Below, piece after piece: positions 21,529 to 35,412 of a stretch of DNA of 64,000 nucleotides; positions within the stretch are counted from its first letter, which is position 1, and each line of letters begins with the position of its first letter. The position numbers and the translations under genes were made by a program. The DNA lies in NCBI GenBank assembly GCA_018136815.1, contig CM030942.1, positions 1,365,797 to 1,429,796 on the forward strand, given 5' to 3'. The notes under the pieces are model-generated. The model made no database searches and was not told the DNA's origin. It saw only the letters and a program-made list of their open reading frames with translations. This DNA is from Isochrysis galbana (taxonomy: Eukaryota; Haptophyta; Isochrysidales; Isochrysidaceae).

Positions 21529-22164
21529 AGGTGTCGTTCCGTCAATTGTGGGACATCAGTCGTATTGAGCGATCAAATGTCCACAGTTATTTAAAATTAA
21601 ATAACACTGCGTGGGGATAACAACTACATGCAGTTTACTGAATAGTATGTATCAACTGAGCACCATTGTGCACGCCGTGCGCATTGGGCACGGCGCGGTG
21701 TCCCCCCCCCCCGCGGAGACGCCGTGCGTGCGCATCCCGATTTTTTCCCTCTGCGTGCCGCCTAATGCGCACAATTACGTAAATGTGCAATATAAGAGAT
21801 GTTTCGTTGCGCAGCACGTGTGATGGCTTGCAATCACAATGTGCACGCCGCGCATGGGCCCCCCTGCCCCCCCTCCCTTGAGAAGGCCCCTACTGCCTGC
21901 CCCCCTGCGCCGCCGCCACCGCCCTCCCGCCCGCTCCCGATCCTTGAGGTGTACCCCGAGATCGAGCAGCTTCTGCACCAGCTCGGGTACGACGTCTGAA
22001 ACCCCGCGGTTGGTGTGAACGCCACGTCCTCCACCTTCTCTTGTTCAAGGCAGAGACGCGCTGCGCAGAGGGGCGACGCTGCCCACCGGCTTTGTAGTGG
22101 CCCTCGTCGTCAGTGGAGAGAGGCTCTCACGTGGCAGTGCGCCGCCGATTGGAGCGAGGATTCC
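21529..22164. other. Intergenic, no recognised gene
   Basis: The stretch holds several short inverted repeats (GCACGCCGTGCGC-type words at 21670-21745 and GCACAATTACGTAAATGTGC at 21768-21787). A 36-bp segment at 22058-22093 recurs in direct orientation at 22973-23007. Short frames match nothing. Confidence 0.4.
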
Positions 22165-22814
22165 TCACTTCGCGCATTTGACGTCGAGGGTGGAGATGTC
22201 GTTCGCCTTGAACTTGTTCAACCCGTACTCGTTTCCTCCCTCGTACCTTGCGCCTCCCAAAAGCGTTCCCTTCGCGCCTCCTTTATTGGTGTGCTCGTAG
22301 ACAAGTGCTCTACAGTCGTCGCGGACACTGATTCCTAGAATCTTGTCGTTCAGATCATGGTCGGTCAAGTTATACACATCTTGCCCGAAACCCTGTTTGC
22401 GATCGACTTTCCCATCCTTCCAGTAAACGACCACAGGGGGATTTTACTGTCATTTGAGGGAGCAGCCTCACTCTTCGATTCCTCCACATTCCTGACAATG
22501 GAGTCTGCGCTCTTGTCCATCATCTTGGAAAGTGTAGTGCGGATCAAGCTCCCGTTCAGCTTGCTCACGTTGTCAGCGGCTGTTCGATCGGTGCTGCACA
22601 TGCAAGACTGGCCATAAAATGGCTGAAAGCCCGGGATTTTGGGTGCGGTGCACCACATTTTCTCATCGATCTTCTCGTCGAAGACTGAGCCGTACTTGTC
22701 CGAACACATGATGACTTCAGAATCAAACAGTCCAGACCCTGCCTGCGTCAATGCGCAGTACCCGGGCACGCGATGGGTGACTTCGGGATCGGCCATGTTG
22801 AGAGTATTTGACAT
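22165..22814 (-). CDS. Small protein with beta/gamma-crystallin-like C-terminus, apparently frameshifted
   Basis: The minus strand is open from ATG 22814 to about 22445 in one frame and from there to the stop at 22165 in another. Both parts look coding. The shift coincides with a run of five C in the coding strand (plus-strand G run near 22437-22441); one more base would join them into about 216 residues. The first part has several cysteines (GYCALTQ, EVIMCSD, KMWCTAP, SCMCSTD). The second part (DDCRALVYEHTNKGGAKG, then NDISTLDVK) has the shape of a beta/gamma-crystallin Greek key, with a YEHTNxGG turn and a closing NDxISxLxV strand. There is no signal peptide. Function is unknown. It may be intact with a sequencing indel, or a recent pseudogene. 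Confidence 0.45.
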
Positions 22815-25388
<2,574 letters not shown>

Positions 25389-26087
25389 ATTGCCTGCCGA
25401 TTCGCTTGGGCTGATGTTTCCATGGGCAGATAGCGTCGCGGCAGGGCATGTGTGCCTAGGTGATGAATTGGGGGCTGGTTTGTGTTCGACGTCATTTCGC
25501 ACTAGCTCCGGCGGATGCATCCCTCGTGCTGCACGCGCGCGGCGGAGACGGTTGTTCTCGCAGGGTGTGAGTGAGACCGTACTGCCGTCGATTTCTGGAT
25601 GTGGATTTGAAATTGAACTTTGAATGTGAGTACACTGAGCACCGAGTGCCAATACTTGAATTTCGTGATTTGGGTGTTTGGAGATAGGAGACAATCAAAC
25701 GCCGTGTTCACAACCACTTCCACCTCGCCGATGTGTAATTTGAACAAAACGACTAATGAAGCTACAAGCATGTGGGGGTGTCAGTCAGGGTGGGGCGGGT
25801 TGCTCCGGCCCCTAGCCCTAAGTAAGCCCTAGCGGTCCTGTTCTCTACTATCTCCTGTGCCTCTAGCCTCTAGCTCTAGGTGACCGGTTTTGCTGTAGTG
25901 GGTTCCTAGTACGGATTCGTGGGTGTCTTCGTCGTGGTTGTGCTTTGTTTTAGTCTCGAAGCTTCTGCTCGCGAACCGTTATGGGTGGTCGTGGTTTACT
26001 AGCCCGGTCATTCACTAGCTACTAGCTAGGGGCGGTCTATTTTTTGGGGAGAATGAGAATGACAGTGTCGCGGGTAAAGGGGGGGCC
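25389..26087. other. Intergenic region downstream of GAPDH 1
   Basis: No gene is seen. Positions 26000-26016 (TAGCCCGGTCATTCACT) match 16 of 17 bases of the terminal inverted repeat of the DNA element at 53001-55458, suggesting a lone terminus. 25790-25900 resembles decayed retroposon sequence. Confidence 0.4.
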
Positions 26088-26983
26088 TTGTACACTTCCC
26101 CCTCGTACGTTCCAATTTTAGGTCTTCCCGCGCGACTCCCTCTCCGTCGCCGCGCCCCAGCTCCCTTCTTCCCGTATCCCGTATCGTCCCGTATCGGTCC
26201 GCTCCCCCTCCCTTCTCCTCTCCTCCCCCCGGCTCCCCCGCGGAAGCCCTCCCCCCTCTCTCCCCTCCCGTCTCTCCCCGAGTGCTTCCTTGAGTTTCCG
26301 GCCCCCTTTTGTCTATATCTTTCCCGCGCGATTCCCTTCCCCCCGCGCGTGACGTTTTCCCTCTGTGTCTTGACTACGCACTACGCTCTGCGCCACCGCT
26401 TGAGCGCCCTCCGTGCCCCCTCGTCCGTCCTCCGTCCCTGTTCTCGTGCTGCTGCGCCCCGTGATGGCTGAGAGCGCGCCCATGTCCTCGGCCCCGCCCC
26501 CGCACGCCTCCTCGATTCCCCATTGTTCCCCCTCCATGCTCCAATCTCCAATCGGGCCATACAGTTCATGTTACAACTCATCCTCCACTCACACCTTGTC
26601 GTACCACAGCCACAGCTCCACATGATCCACAACATGGTAGCGGTAGCGGAGGTGTGCCTTCCTCACCCTCCCATCCTCTCCTCACTCCTCGCATCCCCAC
26701 CACCGCCGCTCCTCCAGCCCCATCCGCCACACCCAGCTCTCACCAGCCATCTCACATGGTCTACCCACAATCCACACAACCACAGCCACACTGGCCACAA
26801 CACACCGATGCCACCGCCACGCCCGCACAGCCAGCGTTCTACTCCCCTCTCCCGCCTTTTGCCACGCCCAAGCCCTCGCCTCTCGACCCGCCCGACGCCC
26901 TCACCGCCGTCCCTGCCCTCCCCACTACCCACCTTTTCCCCCCTCTTCCAGATCGCTCAATTCGACTGATGTCCCACTATTGA
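26088..26983 (+). other. Pyrimidine-rich leader and proline-rich frames, possibly a LINE 5' region
   Basis: About 380 bases of C/T-rich sequence are followed by proline/serine/histidine-rich frames (for example 26654-26983). A very similar arrangement exists on the minus strand at 32086-31451, where it runs straight into the C-terminal LINE coding fragment. Shared words such as TTTCCCGCG after CCCCCTTTTGT support relatedness. This could be the 5' leader and first open frame of the LINE, but no conserved domain is visible. Confidence 0.3.
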
Positions 26984-27384
26984 CGGAACGACACCTATAC
27001 CCTGCGAATCAGAGCAGGAAGTGGGCATGGGAGAAGGGGATGAAGTCTGGGCTGCTAGGTCCACCGTTCCCCCCGTTCTTCAAGACGTTTCTCGTCTCAC
27101 CCCTTGTCCGGATAGTCGGAAAGTGCATCTGCACAGTTCGCGCCGAATCGTCACGAAGGAGTCATGGCGTGCACTGCGCAGGTGGCAGTCAAACTCGTCC
27201 AGTCTGTTGTCTGCGAAGTTTGCCTTTCCTGGGCAGGGCTCTTCTACACAACTCAAGGATAACACGGCGTCGTCGTCGATCGAAGCTGCCCTGACCAACA
27301 GGGGAAAGCCGCAAGGCTGGGCCCCCACAAAGAGACGCAACCCAAAGCGCCTCACAGCAACGGCGAGCCAAAAGGCCCGCCCCC
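26984..27384. other. Intergenic, no recognised gene
   Basis: Several overlapping open frames exist on both strands, the longest at 27021-27413. None carries a recognisable motif. The region ends at a retroposon copy. Confidence 0.4.
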
Positions 27385-27569
27385 CCCCTCCCCCGACGCC
27401 AGACCCAAAGTAGTGCACATGGGTCGACCCCCCGAAACCGAACAAAAAGGACCGAGGGGGGGTGCGAAAGGGGAGAGAGGGTGGGGCAAGGGCGATGTCA
27501 GGGGCAGCCCCCAGTGCGAGGGGCGGGGGATATCAAAGTAGTAGGCATCTTCAAGAATAATTTTTTTTT
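27385..27569 (+). mobile_element. Element D 3' end with T tract
   Basis: The sequence CCCAAAGTAGTGCACATGGG and the following CCGAAACCGAACAAAAAGG match the minus strand of the D copy at 12840-12900. It ends with ATCTTCAAGAATAA and a T run (27561-27569). It is a strongly 5'-truncated copy in plus orientation. Confidence 0.65.
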
Positions 27570-28179
27570 CGAAGCTGCCCTGACCTATAATCTGTGCCCG
27601 TCCAGCTGCAGCAATGGCGACTGCTTGGCAGGCTTGTCGGTCCTCAACGTGCTGAGCTGCAGGCATCACTTCAACATGCAGATGCTCAAGATGGGCGGCA
27701 GCCCGACGCCACGGGTCCTCGAAGGCATTCTGCGGCCTGCTTATGACCGCTCCAAGAACGGGTTCACCGAAGTCCGAAGTCATCGTCCCCTTGGGTGTTG
27801 CTAGCAGCGTGAGCCTGTGCGTGCACAGTACTGCAGTTCTGTACGGCTGCTCGGCGAGCGCCTTCATTCAAGCGGGTGAAGGCAGTGGTGGAGACCGTCG
27901 CCGGCGTGCCCTCAACGGACTACCCGGATCAGACCTTTCCTGCGGCCCTGGTGTACGTGGACGTTGCAAACAAAGTGGCAGAAGTGGTGGTCAGACCCCA
28001 ACTTTGTGAAGAACTGGCGCAGAAGGACGAAGGCCTCAGCCACACCCCCAAGCTCGTCGCAGGAGGTTGGTCTCCACTCAGCATCCGAGACCGGGGATGT
28101 GGCCGCGCAGCATCGCATCGGGGCCCGCCGCGGCGACGCTTAAGCAATTTCCGATTCGAAATTAGGCCGAAATTAGACC
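27570..28179. other. Intergenic, unknown
   Basis: Both strands have medium-length open frames (for example 27867-27352 minus and 27876-28316 plus) but no recognisable motif. The stretch lies between a retroposon end and repeat F, so it may be the body of an undescribed element. Confidence 0.35.
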
Positions 28180-28800
28180 CCTCGAAGCTCGAAATTTGCT
28201 CTTACCTCATCGAAATTTCGAATCGAAATAAGGGTGGTTTTGGATCGAAACTTTGGCTGGAGCCAACTTGGAGCTTGGAGGCATTCGATGTGGATTTCTT
28301 GCTTTGCCACCCTTGAACTGTCCAGTCTTCGCGGATCTGGCCGGGGCCATGACTGGAGACTGGAGGTGTTGGGTGGTTTTGCTGTGCGATCCAGATTGCA
28401 CCGTTTGCCGTTTGCGAGAGCGCGTGGCAAGCTCGACAGCCGATGGGTCGAAGAAAAGATTTTCAACGAATTTGTTGAGTTCATTCGTTGTGATGTTGCA
28501 CCCTTGAGCGTCGTCAAACGCGCTAGTGATGTAGAGATTGAAGTGGTCTCTCGGCGGGGGTACCACGTTAGTAATTGTAGTCTTGTAGAGCATCTTGTTG
28601 GCTAGCATCTAGCATCCCTAGCCACATACACCGGACGAGCCATGCGCCAACCGCGCACACCCCCATCGCGGGGTAGGGGCTCCGTTGCCGATGAAGGCTA
28701 CGGACCACAGCACTAAGGTTATGTTCGCACAACAAGAAAAACTCTAACACCCCTCCCCCTCCCCCTCCCCCTCTCTCTTCGTCCATCGGGGGAAATTCTA
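28180..28800 (-). repeat. Repeat F, uninterrupted copy (empty site)
   Basis: Read on the minus strand from about 28795, this repeat matches 52848-53000 and then 55459-55800. It contains CGATGGGGGTGTGCGCGG and CGTGGTACCCCCGCCGAGAG. Its minus-strand frame (VVPPPRDHFNLY, DDAQGCN, QFKGGKA) is similar residue by residue to the other copy (MVPPPRGHRNLH, VDAQGCN, QFKGGKD), which suggests former coding. The protein family is not recognised. This copy shows the uninterrupted sequence at the point where the other copy is split by a DNA transposon. Confidence 0.7.
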
Positions 28801-28834
28801 CTCTACTGAACCTTAACGAGATGATTATACTTAG

Positions 28835-30325
<1,491 letters not shown>

Positions 30326-30800
30326 GCGAAAGCTAAGCGATGGGACAGCCGCCGGCAGCTTTCTTAACTCGAGCCCGATGCACACATTCTACGGCTTTGT
30401 CATGCTTCCGGAAGATTGATGAGAACACTCTTGAGCCCACGCGAGGATGCGGGCGAGGTCTCCGTATATGACGACGCGCATTTTATCCGAATGCTCCCAA
30501 ATAGCATAAGGGTATATTGAACAATATCGTGGGATGGTGATGAGATAGAAGCCTTGCCCATGGCCTTCTCTCAACCGCTATGCGGGCGGCGAGGCAAAGC
30601 CACAGTTGGGGCGGATGATGGCTAGCCTTGTTTCGACTGGCATTCATGCGACGTAGACGGTTAGCTTCTTGTGATCGCATGGTGTGTTGCTTTGAGTTGT
30701 ATTGTGATTGTGCCCCGCCCTAAAATCTTGTGTGGCGGGCGTGACGTGTGACGTTAAGAATTTGTTTGCGGTGACGTGCCTGCCGTCTCGCAACGTTGCC
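30326..30800. other. Intergenic, no gene seen
   Basis: This is downstream flank of GAPDH 2 up to a LINE 3' end. No motif, repeat or frame of interest was found. Confidence 0.4.
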
Positions 30801-32086
30801 AAAAAAAAACATCTGAAGATTCTGGGCTACACACCTACTAAATTGGGACTCCTCCTCGCTACTAACATCGCCCTTATCTCCCCTCCCTTCACCTCTTCCC
30901 CTGCCCCCCTTCTTTCCTTTTTCTTCGGCTTCTGGGGTCCGGCCTCGGTGCGCTACTTGAGGGCCCTGGTTCGGAGTGGGAGTGCGTGGGGTCAGGGCAG
31001 GCCTTTTGATCTTTGGTTTTTGTCGTGCGTGTCCGCCTGGTCACGGGTCGAGTGTTTAGGTTCCGTCCGGTTCGTATCGTCCCTATTGGCACCCTTGTTT
31101 GGTGTGTCGATTTCTCAATCGCCTATGTTCCCTAGGCTGCTCCTTGTTCTCCTCGACAGCGTGCGCGATCCTCAGCTTGGTGGCTAGTTCCACTAGCTCC
31201 TTGCTGGGTCTAAGCCCACCCTTGTCGTTCAAGTCAAAAGTAGGTCTCAAGTCGCTTATGTCTAATCTTTTTTTAGGTTGTCTTCCCATTCCCGCTTGGG
31301 CAGTCCTTGCCGAGTCGGTTTCGCACGCGAAAAGTAGTGCTTTGCTCAGCGTGGTGAATCTCTCTATGATCCTTATTAGTGTTGACTCTTCCGAAAACTC
31401 AATGCCGTCATAGTGAATCCTATAGAAGTCGGTGATGATATATCTCCGCGCTAGTAGATATAGCACGTATGTGGTGGGCTGTGGAGTGGCTGTGGTGAAT
31501 CTGTGTGAGGTTGTGGTTGTGGGTCTGTAACATGGGATGTATGAATCGCGGGACGAGAGGGACGGGACGAGCGACCGGAGGCGACACGGGACGGGAGCAC
31601 ACGGGACGGCACGGGCGAGCCATGGCCGGGCATGACGAACAGGGGCAGATGGGGAGACAGAACGGGGGCACGAACGGGGCGTCCTAGCGATGTCGCGGGA
31701 AGCAGAAGAAGAGACGGAATATGAACACGGGGCGACGGAAGAACCACTCGGAAACTATGGAAACAAAAGGGGAAACTAATGGAACGGGAGGGGGCGAGCG
31801 CTGGAGGAACGGAGGGGAATCGTCGAGCGCGAGAGACTCTCCGACCCTCTCTGGCCAAGGGAACAAGGGAAACGCCGCGAAGATGTGAGAGAATGGAAGG
31901 AAGGGATCTCGGCTGTGCGTCGTATGCGCGGGAACTCGGGGCGGGAAGGGAAGGGAGGAGAGGGGTGTGGGGGAGACACGCTCTAAAGATAGGGCGCGCT
32001 GCGGAGAGGGGATGGAGGCAGGGCGCGGGAAAGTAGGTACGCTCTAAGGGCAGAGCGTGCGGTGTGGTGCGGCTCCCTTTATCCAC
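30801..32086 (-). mobile_element. Internally deleted LINE copy (type B), minus orientation
   Basis: On the minus strand the C-terminal LINE frame runs from 31466 (YLLARRYIITDFYRI, IIERFTTLSKALL) and is followed by about 280 bp of 3' untranslated sequence ending CCCAGAATCTTCAGATG and nine T (plus-strand A tract 30801-30809). Upstream, 32086-31451 is a pyrimidine-rich leader with a proline-rich frame that joins the LINE coding part directly near 31460. Most of the reverse transcriptase is missing. It is either an internally deleted element or a chance junction of two pieces. Its C-terminus is clearly diverged from the copy at 19201. Confidence 0.6.
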
Positions 32087-32162
32087 GACACCCCCCCCAC
32101 TGCGAGAATCGGCAACGGGGCGAGCAGTGTGAGAGACGCGGGAAAGGGAGATGTGGGGCGGG

Positions 32163-32293
32163 GCTTAGGCGGCAGTGTGAGCCCAAGCATTGGTTGCATA
32201 GCGGACGCACGCCTCGAGCTTGCGCTTCGGGAGCCACTTGGTCAGGAAGTCGGCAGTCTCTTCCTCTTCCCAATCATTGGCGTGCCCAGGTAT
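32163..32293 (-). pseudogene. Downstream half of a frame split by a LINE insertion
   Basis: The minus strand encodes HANDWEEEETADFLTKWLPK and then LEACVRYATNAWAHTAA before a stop near 32168. This looks like real protein sequence but matches no family I recognise. The upstream half lies at 34373-34556, on the other side of the LINE insertion (target duplication 32294-32310 and 34356-34372). The two halves need a small frame correction to join, so the frame was already damaged or has decayed since. Confidence 0.4.
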
Positions 32294-34372
32294 GAGAGCT
32301 CTGCCTCATAAAAAAAAACCTTTTAATATTCTCGCCTCACCCGTGGCACTGAAAAAAAACCTTTTAATAGTCTCACCGCACACGCGGCCGTGGACCCTCT
32401 ACTTTCTACTCACGTAGGAAAACTTTCTACACCCCCACTCCCCCGGCCCTTCTCCCCCCGCCATAAGGCGACTCCCCCCGTGCACTACTAGGGGGATAGG
32501 GGTGAAGGGCTTAGATATGGTCCGGTGGCCCGCGCCTCCCCCCGGTGATCATTCCCCCCCTTCCTCCTGTGTCTCCGAGTGGGCGGCGGTCTCAGCCCCG
32601 ACTTATCCTGTAAACAGGTGCGGGACTTACCTATTTTCCGGTGAGCGGAGCTCTCGCTCCCACCACCCCCTTCTCCGCGCTCTCTCTCCCCTCTCCTGCA
32701 GGCACGCGCGATGGCGCGCCTGCGGCAGGCCTGCAGCTGCTCCTGGCGACCCCTGGAGGCTCCTGGAGGCCAGCTCAGGGGGCAGAGGAGGCTGGGGCTG
32801 GGCCCTGGCCTCGCCTGCCTCTCCCTCGCTGGCGCTCCTGAGCCTCTGGGGCCCCCAATCTGCACCTGTCTGCCTGTCGACCAGGGGGGGAGGGGGGTTG
32901 GAGCGATGGGCTGGTCACGAGGGGCCAGGATGGGCGAATGGGGCGAGCCTGTGGGGAAGGGAGTGGGTCAGTAGGGCAGTGGCCTCCTGGCAAGCCATCA
33001 GGCGTGCCAGGAGGATGGGTGGTTCCTCCCCCATGGCAGGGGAGGAGTGGAGAGAGGGGGGGGCTCGTGCCCCCCCATGGGTCAACCAAGTATAAACTTA
33101 GTTGTCACCCGTGGCACTGAATCGCATACTCGTAGCCACGCCCCCTACCCTTCCTCACCCTCAATATCCCCGCCTTGCGGCAACTCCCCTTGTGCTCTAC
33201 TTAGGGGCTCGGGACATGTGGGGGGTCCGAGCGGAGCGGTGTGCACCTGTCCTCAGCGGCGTGTTCTCCGCTCCCTCCTGTGCCACTGGGTGACCTGTTT
33301 ATTTTAGAATTGTTCCAGGGTCCCGTTGTTTCCGTGTGCTTCGGTGTTCACTTTATATGACCTATAGTGATTGATCGCATTATTAGATGGCCGTTTCGCG
33401 CAGGACGACGCATCGTGTCATGCGAGCTTTTCAGCGAGGCCAAGGGCTTTCGCTACGAGGCGGGTGTTTTCGCTCAGTTGTAGTCTCCCTTTCTCGTTTT
33501 CAATGAATACGGGGGTGCTGAGTTCTAGCGGTTTCTTGAGTTTGGGCTTTCTTCCTTGAGCAGCTTTATGCGTGCGTACAGAGCAGTGCGCTTTTGGCGG
33601 GGTGAGGCCCCTAACTAATGTGGTGAATCTCACTAGTGTAGACTCTAGGATAGGTATGTAGTGGTACTCGTGTGACTCAAATTCGACTCTGTAGAAATCT
33701 CTTAGTATGTATTTCCACGCTATTACGTATAACGCTTTTAGGCTTTCGGGAGTGTTCGTACCAGGATATGCAAATAGTCTATCCTTCATTTTCTGTGTGC
33801 GTGACCTTCCGGGGGGGGGAGTGAAGTTGTTGAGGGCATCTATGGTCTCGAAGATGGTTTTCGTCGCGGGACACCACGCTAAATGACACGAGTCTTCGCG
33901 GTGTCGATGACATAGCCTACACACGTCTGTCGGAGAGGCTATGAATCTGTTTCTAGTACCAATTCTTCTGTGCGTGATGTGTTTGAAGTGGAGGTGTTTG
34001 TCCGTGTGCTTTAACAGCGGCATTGTGTATAGTTTAGCTATATGTTTCCATTCTTCGCTTGTGACGTTCAGTCGCCTTTCCCATGCGAATTTTGCCGCTT
34101 GCGGGGCGTTTCCCCGGGATGCTTTAAGCGCGGCCTTGTTAACATCCGCGACTGTTATCGCGTCTAGCGCGATTTTTCCTTTTCGTATGGCGTACTCATC
34201 CGCCAAGGGGTATTCCATGTACCTTGGGCCTTTGTATCCGCCCTCCCATCTGGCTGGCGGGTGATAGTGTTGGATCTCTCCATCTTCTGCTACTGTGCTG
34301 GTGTCGGTTATTTCGCCTAGGTAATCGGTTTCGGTATGTAGCCAAATGTTGTTTAGAGAGCTCTGCCTCATA
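32294..34372 (-). mobile_element. 5'-truncated LINE copy with 17-bp target duplication, minus orientation
   Basis: The insert is 32311-34355 between two copies of GAGAGCTCTGCCTCATA. Its 3' end on the minus strand is GAATATTAAAAGG plus T (A run from 32311 on the plus strand). The coding part (about 34350 to the stop at 33418) has the zinc-knuckle cysteines (VCRLCHRHREDSCHLAWC), DRLFAYPGTNTPESLKALYVI and a C-terminus ending LGLAEKLA, similar to the copy at 19201. The 3' untranslated part is split by a second retroposon at 32354-33104. Truncation inside the coding region and a 17-bp duplication are the marks of target-primed reverse transcription. Confidence 0.88.
32337..33121 (-). mobile_element. 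Non-coding retroposon (types C+E) nested in the LINE, 17-bp target duplication
   Basis: The insert 32354-33104 (751 bp) lies between two copies of TCACCCGTGGCACTGAA (32337-32353 and 33105-33121). On the minus strand it starts with CAACTAAGTTTATACTTGG, a hairpin-forming word, and ends with GACTATTAAAAGG and T. The body contains both the C block (see 7130 and 56571) and the E block (see 12307 and 57478), so C and E are parts of one element. No convincing coding frame is present. It appears to be a complete non-autonomous element using the LINE 3' end. Confidence 0.85.
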
Positions 34373-34556
34373 CCACGTGCCTTTGATCTTCGCGTAGTAT
34401 TCGCCGTCTTGCGTTATGCGTTATGCGTATTTCGGGTGTCGGTTCTTTCGGGCAATTACTTTCGTCAGTCTCATGCCGGGGAAGCGCGTTTCCTCCCGCG
34501 TTCGTGTTTCTAACGTCGTCATTAGTGATGTGGCGTGGTTTACTAATGCGGCCCAT
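34373..34556 (-). pseudogene. Upstream half of the frame split by the LINE
   Basis: The minus strand encodes a hydrophilic stretch (ETDESNCPKEPTPEIRI) and then, after a duplicated CATAACG that shifts the frame, QDGEYYAKIKGTWYEAELS. The last words resemble the LINE segment TYITRMNNIWIYTNTNYLGE in spacing (Y, then W, then YLG). The target may therefore itself be a diverged relative of the LINE C-terminal region. It is interrupted exactly at the target duplication 34356-34372. Confidence 0.35.
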
Positions 34557-34561
34557 GTCCT

Positions 34562-35035
34562 CAAGAACTTGTCCCAGAGAGCTTCTCAGGGAAGGATGCC
34601 GAAAATCAAGAGTACAATCGAGCTGAGCACGCCCGTCTTCACCGAAGACAGCAAAGGCAAACTCACGCTGGGGGACAACCTCAGACTCGTGGCACGCGCG
34701 CTAGACATCACCGACAGACTAGCTTGAAAAACGCACGAGACCCGACAAACAAGAGCAAACACCGAAAAAGAAGGACAGCGGTACCCTAGATGACACCCAG
34801 AAACAGTACACGGAATTCACCCGGCCACTTAGCGGAATAGGAGGGAGATGGGGATCTCACCGCAAAGGACCGGGACAGCCCGCCGTACCCAACCACCACC
34901 ACGACCCGGTCCCCTTAGTAGTGCACGAGGGGAGGCGCCGCAAGGCGGGTTGTTGAGGGATAGGAGAGGGGTGAAGGCGTGATAGCATAGCACGTTACTA
35001 GGCCACGCGTGGGGCGATAATATCAAAAGGTTTTT
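34562..35035 (+). mobile_element. Short LINE 3' copy, plus orientation
   Basis: The copy starts inside the last coding exon of the LINE (ASQGRMPKIKSTIELSTPVF, ending ITDRLA at 34727). It continues through the 3' untranslated region with the word CCTTAGTAGTGCACGAGGGG and ends GATAATATCAAAAGG plus five T (35031-35035). It points away from the minus-strand LINE at 32311-34355. Confidence 0.75.
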
Positions 35036-35412
35036 ATCTGTTTGCAAAGATCTTTGGCGGAACATTAGCTTATTTCCCTGGTTCGGTTACCTTGACAAAA
35101 GCGAAAAGGCGGGAAATGCAGATACTCCGTGAATGCATGAGCAATGCGCCTTTCGTAGAACGGGACGAGGGCATCACCAAAGTCTCAATAGACCAAGGGA
35201 ATGTCCAAGATGTCGTGATTGCTCTGTAGCGTGATGCGTCAAGAATAGATCAAAATCCACCGCGCAGAGAGCTCAATACTCAATCCTCGAGGTTCGCATC
35301 TTTCCCCTCGAAACCATGGGCAATGGCACCTCTCACAACTAAGGCTGTCCTCCAATATATTCTGGGCATATGAAGGACGAGCATTCTGGTAGGTTGAAAA
35401 TCTCGTCAAAGA
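35036..35412. other. Downstream flank of SMC5
   Basis: No gene or repeat was recognised. The terminator of the minus-strand SMC5 gene must lie here, but no clear poly(A) signal was identified. Confidence 0.4.
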
